Origin: Cronobacter turicensis z3032
GTDB lineage: Bacteria; Pseudomonadota; Gammaproteobacteria; Enterobacterales; Enterobacteriaceae
Assembly: GCA_000027065.2 (NCBI GenBank)
Contig: FN543093.2
Span: 3,228,074 to 3,292,073 of the forward strand
Direction of reading: 5' to 3'
DNA: 64,000 nt
The notes beneath the pieces are model-generated. The model did no database searches. It was not told the DNA's origin and saw only the letters and a list, made by a program, of their open reading frames with translations. Positions 56,629 to 64,000 of the stretch are shown one piece after another. Position 1 is the first letter of the stretch, and each line of letters begins with the position of its first letter. Made by a program: the position numbers and the translations under genes.

Positions 56629-57401
56629 GGTTTGGTCTCCTCCTGCGTAGGCGCAGCGCCCTTATCGGCTGGCGCGGCGTTGTCTTTCTCCGCGTCCTCC
56701 GGGCTGTGGCTGCTGTCCTGAATATAGCCGCCCGCGCTTTTGCGCGTGGAGAGCTGCCGTTCGATATCGGTCAGGTTTTCCAGCTTGCGGGTGGTGAGCT
56801 CAAGCTGGCTGCGCAGGTGGCGCTGCTGCTCGCGCAGGGCGTCCAGCTCGCTGTCGGTGCTTTCCTGAAGCTTGCTGTAGCGGCCGCGCTCTTCCGAGAG
56901 GGCGAGCTGCGCCGCCTGGCCGTCGCGCCAGGCCTCATACAGCGGGCGCACGTGCGCGGGGATCTCGCCGGCGGTGGCGCTGAGCGTCGTGAGATAGCCG
57001 CGGCGCTCGGCAGGCGTGATACGGGCGTTGGCGAGCAAAATGCCGCGCCGGAAGGCGTGCTGCCAGGTGTCGTCCGGGAAACGACGCGCCTGCGCGCGCG
57101 CCTCGGCAGGCGCAAGACGTTCCGCGCAGTCCATGCCGCGCAGCCAGAACAGCGGGTTATTCTCGACATTTGTGCCGGAGAGCTGCCAGATGCCTGAACA
57201 CTCGGTAAAGAGAAAATCCGCCAGCTGTTGTTCCGGCATTTTAGGATCGTGCGTTTGTTTGATGTGGCTCGAAACCGGGCTTTGCACGCAGCCTGCCAGA
57301 AGGCATGGCAACAGTACGGAACACGCCCGCGTGCGAAGAGAGAAAAACGGTGTGCCGCGCGAGCGCAGGCTGCGCCATGCGCTTACCAGACGTGAATTCA
57401 T
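56625..57401 (-). CDS. qseG: Outer-membrane lipoprotein QseG
   Basis: 258 residues. A lipoprotein signal ends LLAGC after a long, Arg-rich n-region; then comes an alpha-helical domain, a coiled coil (about 165-220, SKLQESTDSELDALREQQ) and an acidic, Ala/Pro-rich tail. QseG interacts with the sensor kinase encoded before it and affects signalling. It overlaps both neighbours by 4 bases. The N-terminus is longer than in E. coli, and a later start is possible. Confidence 0.93.
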   Translation of the reverse strand: MNSRLVSAWRSLRSRGTPFFSLRTRACSVLLPCLLAGCVQSPVSSHIKQTHDPKMPEQQLADFLFTECSGIWQLSGTNVENNPLFWLRGMDCAERLAPAEARAQARRFPDDTWQHAFRRGILLANARITPAERRGYLTTLSATAGEIPAHVRPLYEAWRDGQAAQLALSEERGRYSKLQESTDSELDALREQQRHLRSQLELTTRKLENLTDIERQLSTRKSAGGYIQDSSHSPEDAEKDNAAPADKGAAPTQEETKP

Positions 57402-58834
57402 TTTTTTAATCGTTCCGGGTCAAAGAGCGGTAATGCGATACGAAAACAGACGTCGGCGGTGTCATCCTCCACCAGACGCAGTTCGCCGTGCATACGTCGG
57501 ATGCAATCCTGTGCGATGCTCAGGCCCAGGCCGCTGCCTTTCACCGCCCCTTTACGTTGATGGCTTCCCTGATAAAAGGGCTCAAAAATCATTTGCCGTT
57601 CCGCCTCAGGAATGGGCGTGCCGGTATTCGCCACCTCAATACATACCGTATTGTTAAGGCGGCGGCTACGCAGATAAATGGTACCGGATTCGCGTCCGTA
57701 GTGCACCGCATTGGAGTAGAGATTATCCAGCACGCTCATCAGCAGCATCGGCTCCGCCAGACAAGGCGCGTCAGCCAGCGACACGTCGGTATGCATCATT
57801 TTAGCCCGCGCCGGCAGACTGTGTGAGGTGATAACCATCTCCACCAGCGGCGCCAGATCCACTTTTTCAAGCTCCACCGCGCCGCCAGCCAGTTTGCGAT
57901 TGTAATCAAGCAGTTGTTCTATCAGCGTTTGCAGGTTGCGGCTGCTGGTATCGAGAATTTCCACCACTTCGCGCTGCTCCGCAGTGAGCGGCCCGACGAC
58001 CTGATCGGCAAGCAGTTCGGTGCCCTCGCGCATGCTGGCGAGCGGCGTTTTTAATTCATGGGAGATATGACGCAGAAACTGGTGGCGCTGGGATTCAAGC
58101 CACGCGAGACGTTCGCTTAACCAGATAATGCGCTGACCCACCGATCGCAGTTCGCGCGGACCTTTAAACATTATCGTGGTGCCGGGCGATTTCCCCTCGC
58201 CCAGCCGGTTGATCATCCGCTCGATGCCTTTGACCGGGCCGATAATCATTCGCGTAAAGAGCAGCACCAGCGCGAGGCTTGCGAGAAACAGCGCCAGCGC
58301 CTGCCAGCCAAACAGCCGACCGCGCGCGGCAATCTCTTGCTGAAGCTGCTGGCCGCGGGCGTAAATGACGGCGCGGGTGGCCTGCACCAGACGCGTATTC
58401 GTATCGGCGAACGCTTCCAGACGCGCGGCGGCGTCCGGCTTCGGGCCGCTGTTATGACACTCCAGCGACGCCAGATCCACCAGACTCTGGCGCAGGGCTT
58501 TGTAGAGTTTCGCATCGGGCAGCACGCCCGCCTGCGCCTCCAGCATCCGGGAATAGCGCTGGCGCTGGCTTTCGTAGACTTTCGCCAGGGTGACGTCATC
58601 CAGTACGCAGTACTGGCGGTAGCTGCGTTCCATTTCGAGCGCGATATTGGTCATCGCCTCGCTGCGCCGGGCGTCCATCTGGGTCAGCGTGTTGGTCTGC
58701 GCCGCCTGGGCGCTTAACGTGTTGAGGCTCTGCCAGGCCTGCCAGGCGAGAAACAGCAGCGGCACCATCACCAGTAAGAAAGCCATCATGACCAGTTGGC
58801 GAAGCGAGCGGGGAAAAGCAGGCCAGCGTTTCAC
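57398..58834 (-). CDS. glrK: Sensor histidine kinase GlrK (QseE)
   Basis: 478 residues from a GTG at 58834 whose product begins VKRWPAFPRSLRQLV, aligned with the E. coli start; the 27 upstream open codons belong to the glmY side. Two membrane helices (about 15-35 and 172-195) flank a periplasmic sensor domain. HAMP, HisKA (FLRHISHELKTPLASMREG, His near 258) and ATPase domains (GSGLGLSIA) follow. It phosphorylates GlrR. Confidence 0.96.
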   Translation of the reverse strand: MKRWPAFPRSLRQLVMMAFLLVMVPLLFLAWQAWQSLNTLSAQAAQTNTLTQMDARRSEAMTNIALEMERSYRQYCVLDDVTLAKVYESQRQRYSRMLEAQAGVLPDAKLYKALRQSLVDLASLECHNSGPKPDAAARLEAFADTNTRLVQATRAVIYARGQQLQQEIAARGRLFGWQALALFLASLALVLLFTRMIIGPVKGIERMINRLGEGKSPGTTIMFKGPRELRSVGQRIIWLSERLAWLESQRHQFLRHISHELKTPLASMREGTELLADQVVGPLTAEQREVVEILDTSSRNLQTLIEQLLDYNRKLAGGAVELEKVDLAPLVEMVITSHSLPARAKMMHTDVSLADAPCLAEPMLLMSVLDNLYSNAVHYGRESGTIYLRSRRLNNTVCIEVANTGTPIPEAERQMIFEPFYQGSHQRKGAVKGSGLGLSIAQDCIRRMHGELRLVEDDTADVCFRIALPLFDPERLKK

Positions 58835-58903
58835 AGCGTTATCCCGAAGTGGTTGCAAAAGCCCGATGCTAACCGAGAGGCGCGCCGGTGCAAAGCCAAA
58901 CGC

Positions 58904-59097
58904 AAAAAACAACAAAGGCAGGGGATTAACCCTGCCTTTGTGATGGAATCAGGCGGTGCCTTACTCAACGTGTCGCCCGGGGTTCTGAAATAGCAGCGCT
59001 ATGATCAGCAGTTGGACGGCAGGCACCTTTTAGTGCGTCATTCGAAGTTTATGTAGCGCTCGCTATGGGGCTGACATAAGAAGGTGAATGAGCCACT
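58904..59097 (-). ncRNA. glmY: Small RNA GlmY
   Basis: The minus strand from 59097 reads AGTGGCTCATTCACC, matching the start of E. coli GlmY, and later CTACATAAACTTCGAATGAC, a further near-exact block. It ends in a terminator with 10-base arms AAAGGCAGGG/CCCTGCCTTT (58914-58939), then GTTGTTTTTT, about 194 nt in all. GlmY titrates RapZ and so protects GlmZ, raising glmS expression when glucosamine-6-phosphate is low. It sits between purL and glrK, as in E. coli. The 3' third differs most from E. coli. Confidence 0.93.
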
Positions 59098-59124
59098 GAC
59101 TGTTATTATGCAGTAACCGTGCCA
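59098..59124 (-). promoter_or_regulatory. glmY promoter, overlapping sigma-54 and sigma-70 types
   Basis: On the minus strand TGGCACGGTTACTGCA (59109-59124) fits the sigma-54 pattern TGGCAC-N5-TTGCA with one base off in the -12 element. CATAAT (59105-59110) can act as a sigma-70 -10 for nearly the same start. E. coli glmY has just this overlap. Confidence 0.82.
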
Positions 59125-59212
59125 GGTTTTCTACATAAATCATAACTGTCTGTTATATAATGCATTTAATTATATGAGCCGCTTCAAAGTTTCGCGTTAT
59201 TTTTGACCAGAG

Positions 59213-59326
59213 TGTCGCTAAACCCCAACACTTCCCTCGCTGCTTTTTATGGCCCATATAAATCAATGAGTTAAATGTCGCAAATTAGAGACACCGTGAT
59301 CCTGCCGTTGTCGCAATTTACCGACA
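59213..59326. promoter_or_regulatory. Three GlrR boxes upstream of glmY
   Basis: Two perfect TGTC-N10-GACA sites lie at 59276-59293 and 59309-59326, and one near-match (TGTC-N10-AACA) at 59213-59230, about 115-230 bases upstream of the glmY start. In E. coli three such boxes bind GlrR to activate the sigma-54 promoter. Confidence 0.8.
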
Positions 59327-59368
59327 CATACCGAAATCGCACAGGGCTGAGAAAGACGCGCAAAGATA

Positions 59369-59390
59369 AAAGGCCTCTTGCGAGGCCTTT
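59369..59390 (-). terminator. purL terminator
   Basis: Perfect 9-base arms AAAGGCCTC/GAGGCCTTT around a 4-base loop, then TATCTTTG on the minus strand, 23 bases past the purL stop. Confidence 0.85.
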
Positions 59391-59412
59391 ATCAGGATTA
59401 AAACGAACGGGA

Positions 59413-62400
59413 TTAACCGAGCTGTTTGCGCGCGTTGCGGAAAATGCGCATCCACGGGCTGTCCTCGCCCCAGTTCGCCGGATGCCAGGAGTTCGCCACG
59501 GTGCGGAACACGCGTTCCGGGTGCGGCATCATGATAGTGACGCGCCCGCTTTCGCTGGTCACCGCCGTGATCCCGTTCGGGGAGCCGTTCGGGTTCGCCG
59601 GGTAGGTTTCCGTCACTGCGCCGAAGTTATCGATATAGCGCAGCGCCACCAGGCCTTTGCTCTCAAGCGCCGCCAGATGCGCGTCGTCGCGCACTTCCAC
59701 GCGGCCTTCGCCGTGAGAAACCGCAATCGGCATATGGGAGCCGGTCATGCCGTCCAGCAGCAGCGACGGGCTGGCGGTCACTTCCACCAGGCTGAAGCGC
59801 GCTTCAAAACGATCGGACTGGTTACGCACAAAGCGCGGCCACAGTTCGCTGCCGGGGATCAGTTCACGCAGATTGGACATCATCTGGCAGCCGTTACAGA
59901 CCCCAAGCGCCAGCGTCTGCGGACGGTGGAAAAACTCGGTGAACTCGTCACGCACGCGGTCATTGAACAGGATGGATTTCGCCCAGCCTTCGCCTGCGCC
60001 CAGCACGTCGCCGTAAGAGAAGCCGCCGCAGGCGACGAGCGTATGGAAATCGCCGAGACCGCGACGACCGGCAAGCAGATCGCTCATATGCACATCGATA
60101 GCCTCAAAGCCCGCGCGGTGGAACGCTGCCGCCATCTCGACATGAGAGTTAACGCCCTGCTCGCGCAGTACCGCGACTTTCGGGCGCGCGCCGGTGGCGA
60201 TAAACGGCGCGGCGATATCTTCTTTGATATCGAACGTCAGTTTCACGTTGAGGCCCGGATCGCTGTCATTGGCTTTCGCCTGATGTTCCTGATCCGCGCA
60301 CGCCGGGTTATCGCGCAGACGCTGCATCTGCCAGGTGGTTTCCGCCCACCACATGCGAAGCTGGGTGCGGCTTTCGCTGTACACCACGCTGTCGCCCGCC
60401 GTCAGCGTGAAGCGATCGCTGGCCACGGCCTTACCAAGGTAGTGCGTGCATTCGCCAAGACCGTGATCTTTCAATACGCGCTCTACCTGCTCGCGCTCGG
60501 CGGCGGCAATCTGAATCACCGCGCCCAGCTCTTCGTTAAACAGCGCCGCCAGCGCGTCGTCGCCGAGGGCGGCGATATCCGCCTCGATGCCGCAGTGACC
60601 GGCAAAGGCCATTTCCGCCAGCGTCACCAGCAGGCCGCCGTCGGAGCGGTCGTGGTAGGCCAGCAGTTTACGCTGCGCCACCAGCGCCTGGATGGCGTCG
60701 TAGAAGCATTTCAGCTGACCGGCGTCGCGCACGTCGGCAGGCTTGTCGCCAAGCTGACGATAGACCTGCGCCAGCGCCGTCGCGCCCAGCGCGTTATGGC
60801 CATTGCCGAGATCGATAAACAGCAGCGCGTTATCTTCGGTGGTGAGTTCCGGCGTCACGGTGCGGCGCACATCTTCCACACGGGCGAAGGCGGAGATCAC
60901 CAGCGACAGCGGCGAGGTCATCTCGCGCTGTTCGCCATCCTGCTGCCAGCGGGTTTTCATCGACATCGAATCTTTGCCGACCGGAATGGTCAGGCCAAGC
61001 TGCGGGCAAAGCTCCTCGCCCACCGCTTTGACGGCGGCGTAGAGACCGGCGTCTTCGCCAGGGTGCCCCGCCGCCGCCATCCAGTTGGCGGAGAGTTTCA
61101 GGCGTTTAATGTCGCCGATTTGGGTCGCCGCAATGTTAGTGAGCGCTTCGCCTACCGCCAGGCGAGCGGAGGCGGCGAAGTCCAGCAGCGCCACCGGCGC
61201 GCGCTCGCCTATCGCCATCGCTTCGCCGTAGTAGCTGTCGAGGCTGGCGGTGGTTACCGCGCAGTTCGCCACCGGCACCTGCCACGGGCCGACCATCTGA
61301 TCGCGCGCCACCATGCCGGTTACGGTGCGATCGCCAATGGTCACCAGGAACGTTTTCTCCGCCACCGTCGGCAGATGCAGCACGCGCTTCACCGCGTCGG
61401 CAAGCATGATGCCCGCACGATCGAACGGCTGGCCTTCGGCCTGTAAGCGCGTGACGTCGCGGGTCATTTTCGGGGTTTTGCCGAGCAGAACGTCAAGCGG
61501 CATATCTACCGGCTGGTTATCGAAGTGACTGTCGTTAAGCGTGAGGTGCTGCGCTTCAGTCGCCTCGCCGATCACGGCGTACGGCGCGCGCTCGCGGCGG
61601 CACAGCTCGTCAAACAGCGCCAGCTGCTCGGGCGCGACGGCCAGCACGTAGCGCTCCTGGGATTCGTTACACCAGACTTCCAGCGGGCTCATGCCCGGCT
61701 CGTCGCTTAAAATATCGCGCAGTTCAAAACGCCCGCCGCGCCCGCCGTCGCTCACCAGCTCCGGCATGGCGTTGGACAGACCGCCCGCGCCGACGTCATG
61801 GATAAATACGATAGGGTTGGCCTCGCCAAGCTGCCAGCAGCGGTCGATCACTTCCTGGCAACGGCGCTCCATCTCCGGGTTATCGCGCTGTACCGAGGCG
61901 AAATCGAGATCGGCGTCAGACTGGCCGGACGCCATCGAGGACGCCGCGCCGCCGCCGAGGCCGATATTCATCGCCGGGCCGCCGAGCACAATCAGCTTCG
62001 CGCCTGGCGGAATGTCGCCTTTCTGCACATGATCGGCGCGAATGTTGCCGATGCCGCCTGCCAGCATAATGGGCTTGTGGTAGCCGCGCAGCTCTTCGCC
62101 ATTGTGGCTGGCCACTTTCTCTTCATAGGTACGGAAATAGCCGTTCAGCGCCGGACGACCGAATTCGTTGTTGAACGCCGCGCCGCCGAGCGGGCCGTCG
62201 GTCATGATGTCGAGCGCGGTGACGATGCGATCCGGCTTGCCGAAATCTTCTTCCCACGGCTGCTCAAAGCCCGGAATGCGCAGGTTCGAAACGGAAAAGC
62301 CCACCAGGCCCGCTTTCGGCTTCGCGCCGCGGCCCGTCGCGCCTTCATCGCGGATTTCACCGCCGGAGCCTGTCGCCGCCCCTGGCCACGGTGAAATGGC

Positions 62401-63303
62401 GGTCGGGTGGTTATGGGTTTCGACTTTCATCAGAATATGCGCAGGTTCCTGATGGAAAGCGTAGCGGCCCGCGTCGTGATCGGCATAGAAGCGGCCCACA
62501 GACGAACCTTCCATGACCGCCGCGTTGTCTTTATACGCGGAGAGCACGAAATTCGGCGTCTTCTCAAAGGTGTTTTTGATCATCTTAAACAGCGACTTCG
62601 GCTGTTTTTCGCCGTCGATAACCCAGTCGGCGTTGAAAATTTTGTGGCGGCAGTGCTCAGAGTTAGCCTGCGCGAACATATAGAGTTCGATGTCGTTCGG
62701 GTTGCGCCCCAGGCGGGTGAACGCCTCCTGCAGGTAGTCGATTTCATCATCGGCCAGCGCCAGCCCCAGACGCACATTGGCGTCCGCCAGCGCCTGACGG
62801 CCCTGCCCCAGCAGATCCACGCTCTGTACCGGCGTGGGTTCGTGATGCGAGAAAAGCCGTGCGGCGTCTTCCAGCGCGCCGAAGACGCTCTCCATCATGC
62901 GGTCATGCAGCACGGCTGAAATCTGACGCCAGGCGTCGTCGCCCGCGGTTGGATCGACATCGAGATAGTATGCCACGCCGCGCTCCAGGCGTTTTACCTG
63001 GCCGAGCCCGCAGTTATGGGCAATATCTGTCGCTTTAGAAGACCAGGGAGAGATGGTGCCGGGACGCGGCGTCACCAGCAGCAGACGGCCTGACGGCGCG
63101 TGGCCCGCAAGGCTCGGGCCATATTGCAGCAGGCGCTCAAGGCGCGCGTGCTCTTCGGCATTCAGCGGTGCGGCGAGGTCAGCGAAATGGACATACTCGG
63201 CATAAATGGTCTTCACCGGAAGGTGAGCGTCTTTGAAACGAGCCAGCAGTTTATTAATACGAAATGCCGACAGAGCGGGCGAACCACGCAGAATTTCCAT
63301 CAT
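59413..63303 (-). CDS. purL: Phosphoribosylformylglycinamidine synthase
   Basis: 1296 residues, the large single-chain PurL. An N-terminal PurS-like region, a linker and two half-repeats of the synthase domain follow (with [27 protein letters not shown]). The C-terminal glutaminase has [18 protein letters not shown] and the nucleophile in GVCNGCQM. It makes FGAM in purine synthesis. Two Met codons start it, as in E. coli. Confidence 0.98.
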   Translation of the reverse strand: MMEILRGSPALSAFRINKLLARFKDAHLPVKTIYAEYVHFADLAAPLNAEEHARLERLLQYGPSLAGHAPSGRLLLVTPRPGTISPWSSKATDIAHNCGLGQVKRLERGVAYYLDVDPTAGDDAWRQISAVLHDRMMESVFGALEDAARLFSHHEPTPVQSVDLLGQGRQALADANVRLGLALADDEIDYLQEAFTRLGRNPNDIELYMFAQANSEHCRHKIFNADWVIDGEKQPKSLFKMIKNTFEKTPNFVLSAYKDNAAVMEGSSVGRFYADHDAGRYAFHQEPAHILMKVETHNHPTAISPWPGAATGSGGEIRDEGATGRGAKPKAGLVGFSVSNLRIPGFEQPWEEDFGKPDRIVTALDIMTDGPLGGAAFNNEFGRPALNGYFRTYEEKVASHNGEELRGYHKPIMLAGGIGNIRADHVQKGDIPPGAKLIVLGGPAMNIGLGGGAASSMASGQSDADLDFASVQRDNPEMERRCQEVIDRCWQLGEANPIVFIHDVGAGGLSNAMPELVSDGGRGGRFELRDILSDEPGMSPLEVWCNESQERYVLAVAPEQLALFDELCRRERAPYAVIGEATEAQHLTLNDSHFDNQPVDMPLDVLLGKTPKMTRDVTRLQAEGQPFDRAGIMLADAVKRVLHLPTVAEKTFLVTIGDRTVTGMVARDQMVGPWQVPVANCAVTTASLDSYYGEAMAIGERAPVALLDFAASARLAVGEALTNIAATQIGDIKRLKLSANWMAAAGHPGEDAGLYAAVKAVGEELCPQLGLTIPVGKDSMSMKTRWQQDGEQREMTSPLSLVISAFARVEDVRRTVTPELTTEDNALLFIDLGNGHNALGATALAQVYRQLGDKPADVRDAGQLKCFYDAIQALVAQRKLLAYHDRSDGGLLVTLAEMAFAGHCGIEADIAALGDDALAALFNEELGAVIQIAAAEREQVERVLKDHGLGECTHYLGKAVASDRFTLTAGDSVVYSESRTQLRMWWAETTWQMQRLRDNPACADQEHQAKANDSDPGLNVKLTFDIKEDIAAPFIATGARPKVAVLREQGVNSHVEMAAAFHRAGFEAIDVHMSDLLAGRRGLGDFHTLVACGGFSYGDVLGAGEGWAKSILFNDRVRDEFTEFFHRPQTLALGVCNGCQMMSNLRELIPGSELWPRFVRNQSDRFEARFSLVEVTASPSLLLDGMTGSHMPIAVSHGEGRVEVRDDAHLAALESKGLVALRYIDNFGAVTETYPANPNGSPNGITAVTSESGRVTIMMPHPERVFRTVANSWHPANWGEDSPWMRIFRNARKQLG

Positions 63304-63367
63304 CTAATCTCTCGTCTTCGAAGCGCCGGAGGGCACCTCAGTGGGCGCAAGGGGGAAAACGGGCGTC

Positions 63368-63406
63368 ATTATAGTGAATCCGGCGCGCTGACGAAACCGT
63401 TTGCGT
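63368..63406 (-). promoter_or_regulatory. purL promoter with PurR box
   Basis: TATAAT on the minus strand (63368-63373), with a 17-base spacer to a -35 that falls inside ACGAAACCGTTTGCGT (63391-63406). The latter is the reverse form of the PurR consensus with one mismatch in 16, so repressor and polymerase would compete. Confidence 0.88.
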
Positions 63407-63570
63407 AGAAATAAAATCCCGCCGTCGCGTTAACGTTTGGTGTGGCCGATTCCTCTAATTAGTTGCCAAGTGGCGCTTTGTTACGCAAAATGCCGCTCCA
63501 TGCCATTCAAACGAAACGGTTTACTAACGATTGTTCGCTGAGCCCCGAGGCAACGCAGAGAATTAACTAA

Positions 63571-64000
63571 TTGAAAAAATTAAAGCTTAATTATCTGCTC
63601 ATCGGCGTCGTTACCCTGCTGCTGGCAGTGGCCTTATGGCCGGCCATCCCCTGGTCCGGCAAAGCCGATAACCGTATCGCCGCGATTCAGGCGCGGGGGG
63701 TTTTGCGCGTCAGTACCATCGCTACGCCGCTGACTATGTACCGCGCCAATGAAACCATCTCCGGGCTCGATTACGAGCTAAGCCAGGCGTTTGCCGACTA
63801 TCTGGGCGTGAAGCTTGAAGTCACCGTGCGCCAGAACATCAATCAGCTTTTTGACGATCTCGACAATAACGAGGCCGATCTGCTTGCCGCAGGTCTGGTC
63901 TATAACGAAGCGCGCAGCCAGCACTACCAGGCGGGCCCGATTTACTACTCGGTGTCGCAGCAGATGGTTTACCGCGTCGGCAGCCTTCGACCGCGCAGCC
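63571..64000 (+). CDS. mltF: Membrane-bound lytic transglycosylase F, 5' part
   Basis: The first 143 codons; the gene runs off the window. The start is TTG at 63571 ([11 protein letters not shown] follows), matching E. coli MltF. A membrane or signal helix (about 7-26) is followed by the solute-binding-like domain ([53 protein letters not shown]). The catalytic lysozyme-like domain lies outside. It cleaves peptidoglycan and is anchored at the outer membrane. Divergent from purL. Confidence 0.95.
   Translation, partial: MKKLKLNYLLIGVVTLLLAVALWPAIPWSGKADNRIAAIQARGVLRVSTIATPLTMYRANETISGLDYELSQAFADYLGVKLEVTVRQNINQLFDDLDNNEADLLAAGLVYNEARSQHYQAGPIYYSVSQQMVYRVGSLRPRS

Noticed and set aside
59275..61446. 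723-codon plus-strand frame opposite purL
   Set aside because: Antisense to purL, and its start lies in the GlrR boxes; product composition is shadow-like.

Overview
The window is chromosomal DNA of a member of the Enterobacteriaceae, most likely Cronobacter or a close relative. Most of it follows the Escherichia coli order guaA-guaB-xseA-yfgJ-der-bamB-yfgM-hisS-ispG-rodZ-rlmN-ndk-pbpC-yfhM-sseA-sseB-pepB-iscX-fdx-hscA-hscB-iscA-iscU-iscS-iscR-trmJ-suhB-csiE-hcaT-glyA-hmp-glnB-glrR-qseG-glrK-glmY-purL-mltF, with near-E. coli proteins at high GC. Gene blocks absent from E. coli K-12 are inserted at several joints. The Cronobacter guess rests on the thermolysin-family metalloprotease (Zpx-like), the phospho-alpha-glucoside genes and the backbone; no species marker is present.

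Layout. (1) 1-4246 is AT-rich accessory DNA against the 3' end of guaA. It holds a KdgM-type porin, a frame-broken small secreted protein, a large polysaccharide lyase of family PL8 without a signal peptide, and a 7-copy tandem octamer. (2) 4247-27282 is backbone: GMP synthesis, exonuclease VII, a ribosome GTPase, outer-membrane assembly, histidyl-tRNA synthesis, isoprenoids, cell shape, and PBP1C with its alpha-2-macroglobulin partner. A protealysin-like protease and its emfourin-type inhibitor are inserted between xseA and yfgJ. (3) 27283-36611 is accessory: a PTS permease and a GH4 phospho-alpha-glucosidase, then sseA, then an RpiR regulator whose start overlaps the sseA stop, then two paralogous membrane M48 peptidases. 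(4) 36786-46640 is backbone: sseB, pepB, the complete isc iron-sulfur operon with two adjacent IscR sites, trmJ, and suhB with a boxA leader. (5) 46676-51895 holds a ZevAB-like metal transport pair, csiE, hcaT, and a MerR regulator that faces a 19-bp-spacer promoter for a carboxymuconolactone-decarboxylase-family gene. (6) 51913-64000 is backbone: glyA/hmp with PurR and NsrR sites, glnB, the glrK-qseG-glrR operon, the small RNA gene glmY with a sigma-54-type promoter and GlrR boxes, purL with a PurR box, and the start of mltF.

How the genes connect. guaBA and purL supply purines, and glyA supplies one-carbon units; all three have PurR-box-like operators. GlrK/QseG/GlrR encode the sensor system that in E. 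coli drives glmY, which lies just upstream here with its control sites intact. The sugar block around sseA looks like one phospho-alpha-glucoside utilisation system with sseA caught inside it. The PL8 lyase and porin look like part of a polysaccharide-use locus that continues beyond the left edge.

No tRNA, rRNA, CRISPR array, insertion sequence or prophage was found. All family assignments are by reading the sequence and from memory; no database search was run.
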